Below are positions 8,367 to 9,700 of a stretch of DNA of 9,700 nt, piece after piece. Each line of letters opens with the position of its first letter. Position 1 is the stretch's first letter. The position numbers were made by a program, and so were the translations under genes. Source of the DNA: Bacteroides sp. (GTDB lineage: Bacteria; Bacteroidota; Bacteroidia; Bacteroidales; Bacteroidaceae); the NCBI GenBank assembly GCA_030151845.1, contig JASLCM010000158.1, positions 1 to 9,700 of the forward strand, in the 5' to 3' direction. The notes under the pieces were generated by a model. The model did no database searches. It was not told where the DNA came from and saw nothing but the letters and a program-made list of their open reading frames with translations.

Positions 8367-8367
8367 T

Positions 8368-9540
8368 ATGAAACAACGAATACTACTTATAGCTCTACTT
8401 TCTCTTTTTTCCACCTTTATATTTGGACAAGAGTTACTACTTAAAAGTATAGAGAAGAACAACAATGAGATTCAGCGCTTAAAATATGAAATAGAAGCTC
8501 AAAAATTAGAGTTAAAATCGACCAATACCCTGCCCGATCCAAAGTTCTCTTACGATCATCTTTGGGATTCCAAAAATACAGAAAACACAGTTAGTGAGAT
8601 GGGAATTAGCCAAGAGTTTGACTTTCCCACACGTTATCTATCCAGAAAAAAATACAACCGAATTAAATCAGATGCTATAGATGCTCTCTACCTTACTAAA
8701 AGACAAGAGTTACTCTTACAGGCTAAAGAGCTCTATTTTGACATTATTAAACTTAAGCAAAAGCAGCAACTTCTAGCTAAACGGTATGAACAAGCCAACC
8801 AAGTAGAGAAAGCTTATGAAAAACGCCTTTCGATGGGGGATGCAAATATTTTAGAGATTAAGAAAATTAAGCTTGAACAACTAAATATTAAAACAGAGCA
8901 TACACTAAACAAAACCGAGTTAGCAACTAAAATAAAAGAATTAGAGGGCATCAATGGTAACGAACCACTTCCTGCATTAAGCTTTACCTATCCTCCTATA
9001 CAAGAGTTAACTCCATTAGAAGTCATACTTAATGAAGCCCTGGTACAGAGTCAGGCTATTCAAGCCATGAAGGCTGAACAAGAAGCCTTAAATCAAGAGT
9101 TAAGGGTACAGAAAGAGGGTTGGTTACCTAAACTTGAGTTGGGGTACAGAAGAAACACAGAGCTAGGAAACCCCTTTAATGGATTTAGTGTAGGATTCTC
9201 TATTCCTATCTTTGAAAACAGAAAAAAAGTAACTAAAACAAAGGCACTTCTACATGCTCAGAGATACACAACAAGTAACACTATTCTAACTGAAAGCATT
9301 AAACTTAAACAGGCCTATAATCTTGCTAGTGAGCTGCTATCGACATTGAATGAGTACACCTTCTTAATGAAAGACAACTCCAACTATACGCTTTTAAAAG
9401 AAGCACTCGATGCAGGTGAAATTAGCATCATTGCCTACTTTTTAGAAATTTCAACAATTTATCAAGCAGAATCGGCTTACATCGACTTAGAAAATGAGTA
9501 TCAAAAAGCGATAGCAAAGCTCTATAAGCACCAATTATAG
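8368..9540 (+). CDS. TolC family outer membrane efflux protein (OMF of the metal pump)
   Basis: 390 residues. The signal peptide is MKQRILLIALLSLFSTFIFG, with likely cleavage before Q21. It shows two tandem OEP repeats. Each has an LP-type turn leading into a beta strand (TLPDPKFSYDHL about 53-65; WLPKLELGYRR 252-262), then a strand-turn motif (MGISQEFDFPTR 78-89; VGFSIPIFENRKK 275-287), then long coiled helices. This is the TolC fold: an outer membrane barrel plus a periplasmic alpha-helical tunnel. It is shorter than CusC or TolC (about 430-490), and the last helix ends soon after the second repeat, which is common in Bacteroidota homologues. The ATG at 8368 follows the pump stop by one base, suggesting translational coupling. 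An in-frame ATG at 8314 would add 18 non-signal residues inside the pump gene and is rejected. The 3' end overlaps the convergent gene. Confidence 0.93.
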   Translation: MKQRILLIALLSLFSTFIFGQELLLKSIEKNNNEIQRLKYEIEAQKLELKSTNTLPDPKFSYDHLWDSKNTENTVSEMGISQEFDFPTRYLSRKKYNRIKSDAIDALYLTKRQELLLQAKELYFDIIKLKQKQQLLAKRYEQANQVEKAYEKRLSMGDANILEIKKIKLEQLNIKTEHTLNKTELATKIKELEGINGNEPLPALSFTYPPIQELTPLEVILNEALVQSQAIQAMKAEQEALNQELRVQKEGWLPKLELGYRRNTELGNPFNGFSVGFSIPIFENRKKVTKTKALLHAQRYTTSNTILTESIKLKQAYNLASELLSTLNEYTFLMKDNSNYTLLKEALDAGEISIIAYFLEISTIYQAESAYIDLENEYQKAIAKLYKHQL

Positions 9541-9700
9541 TAATAAAAGTTGATCGGGTATGTAGCTACTTCTTATTTTCCACTCTACCGGATAAAGGTT
9601 GTTGGCACGTATTCCTAAGTTTTTTACAAATCCCAAAGGGATCTTACGATAAGTAACAATTACATAACCTAGTGGGGCCGTCTCATTTAATGAGATGGCC
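9535..9700 (-). CDS. C-terminal end of a probable RsmF-type rRNA cytosine-C5-methyltransferase, 5' part outside window
   Basis: The minus strand reads 54 codons without a stop from the right edge to TAA at 9535-9537. It contains PLGYVIVTYRKIPLGFVKNL and then GIRANNLYPVEWKIRSSY. From memory, this resembles the C-terminal PUA-like/RNA-binding tail of Bacteroidota RsmF/NOL1-NOP2-sun proteins (…G-x-VKNxGxRxNNLYPxEWRIR). Those enzymes methylate cytosine C5 in rRNA using SAM. The catalytic domain with its cysteines lies outside, so activity cannot be judged. The frame is supported by the protein-like composition and this tail motif. Its stop lies inside the end of the tolC-like gene, a 6-base convergent overlap with no terminator between them. 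It is too short and open-ended to be listed by a simple ORF scan. Family call moderately sure. Confidence 0.65.
   Translation of the reverse strand, partial: AISLNETAPLGYVIVTYRKIPLGFVKNLGIRANNLYPVEWKIRSSYIPDQLLLL

Noticed and set aside
8314..8367. Upstream in-frame ATG extending the TolC-like protein by 18 residues
   Set aside because: The extension is antisense-free overlap with the end of the pump gene and would bury a good signal peptide behind a non-signal leader. The ATG at 8368 gives a standard signal sequence.
9676..9700. GC-rich hairpin (GGCCGTCTCAT…ATGAGATGGCC) that looks like a rho-independent terminator
   Set aside because: It lies inside the well-supported minus-strand coding frame, and the window ends before any T-tract can be seen. 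It may act as a terminator for the operon, but it cannot be called one.

Overview
The window looks like chromosomal DNA from a member of the Bacteroidota, most likely order Bacteroidales. Three things suggest this. Shine-Dalgarno sequences are absent before every start. TAnnTTTG promoter -7 elements lie upstream of three transcription units. The protein style is also typical: a short two-repeat TolC family protein, a lipoprotein adaptor, and an M23 peptidase divergent from alaS. The DNA is AT-rich. I cannot name the genus from sequence alone.

Layout: (1) 1-760, minus strand: the first 253 codons of a membrane-anchored, coiled-coil M23/LytM-type metallopeptidase, cut by the left edge. (2) 761-862: a compact divergent intergenic region with opposed TAnnTTTG elements. 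(3) 863-3484, plus strand: complete alanyl-tRNA synthetase (alaS), followed by a perfect 17-bp inverted repeat ending in T6, a strong intrinsic terminator. (4) 3646-9540, plus strand: a four-gene unit that looks like one operon with its own promoter. It encodes a small His/Cys-rich two-TM membrane protein, a His-rich lipoprotein adaptor (MFP), a CusA/CzcA-type heavy-metal RND pump and a TolC-type outer membrane channel. (5) 9535-9700, minus strand: the last 54 codons of a convergent gene whose C-terminus resembles RsmF-type rRNA cytosine-C5-methyltransferases, cut by the right edge. Its stop overlaps the end of the tolC-like gene.

The three efflux genes give a complete tripartite trans-envelope pump. 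The RND protein is the proton-driven inner membrane engine, the lipoprotein adaptor bridges the periplasm, and the TolC-like protein is the outer membrane exit duct. The His-rich stretches at both ends of the adaptor, and the HHHH plus Cys/His loop of the small first protein, suggest periplasmic metal capture that feeds the pump. The proton-relay motif (AIGSLVDDAIVDVEN) differs from those I recall for E. coli CusA and Cupriavidus CzcA. By-eye alignment suggests two of the three CusA methionine ligands are replaced. A divalent cation such as Zn, Ni, Co or Cd is therefore more plausible than Cu(I)/Ag(I), but the substrate is not established. No regulator is encoded in the window.

The window holds no RNA gene, CRISPR array, insertion sequence or prophage that I can see. 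It is mostly ordinary housekeeping plus metal-efflux content. The most interesting item is the small His/Cys protein that leads the operon from an apparently near-leaderless promoter.
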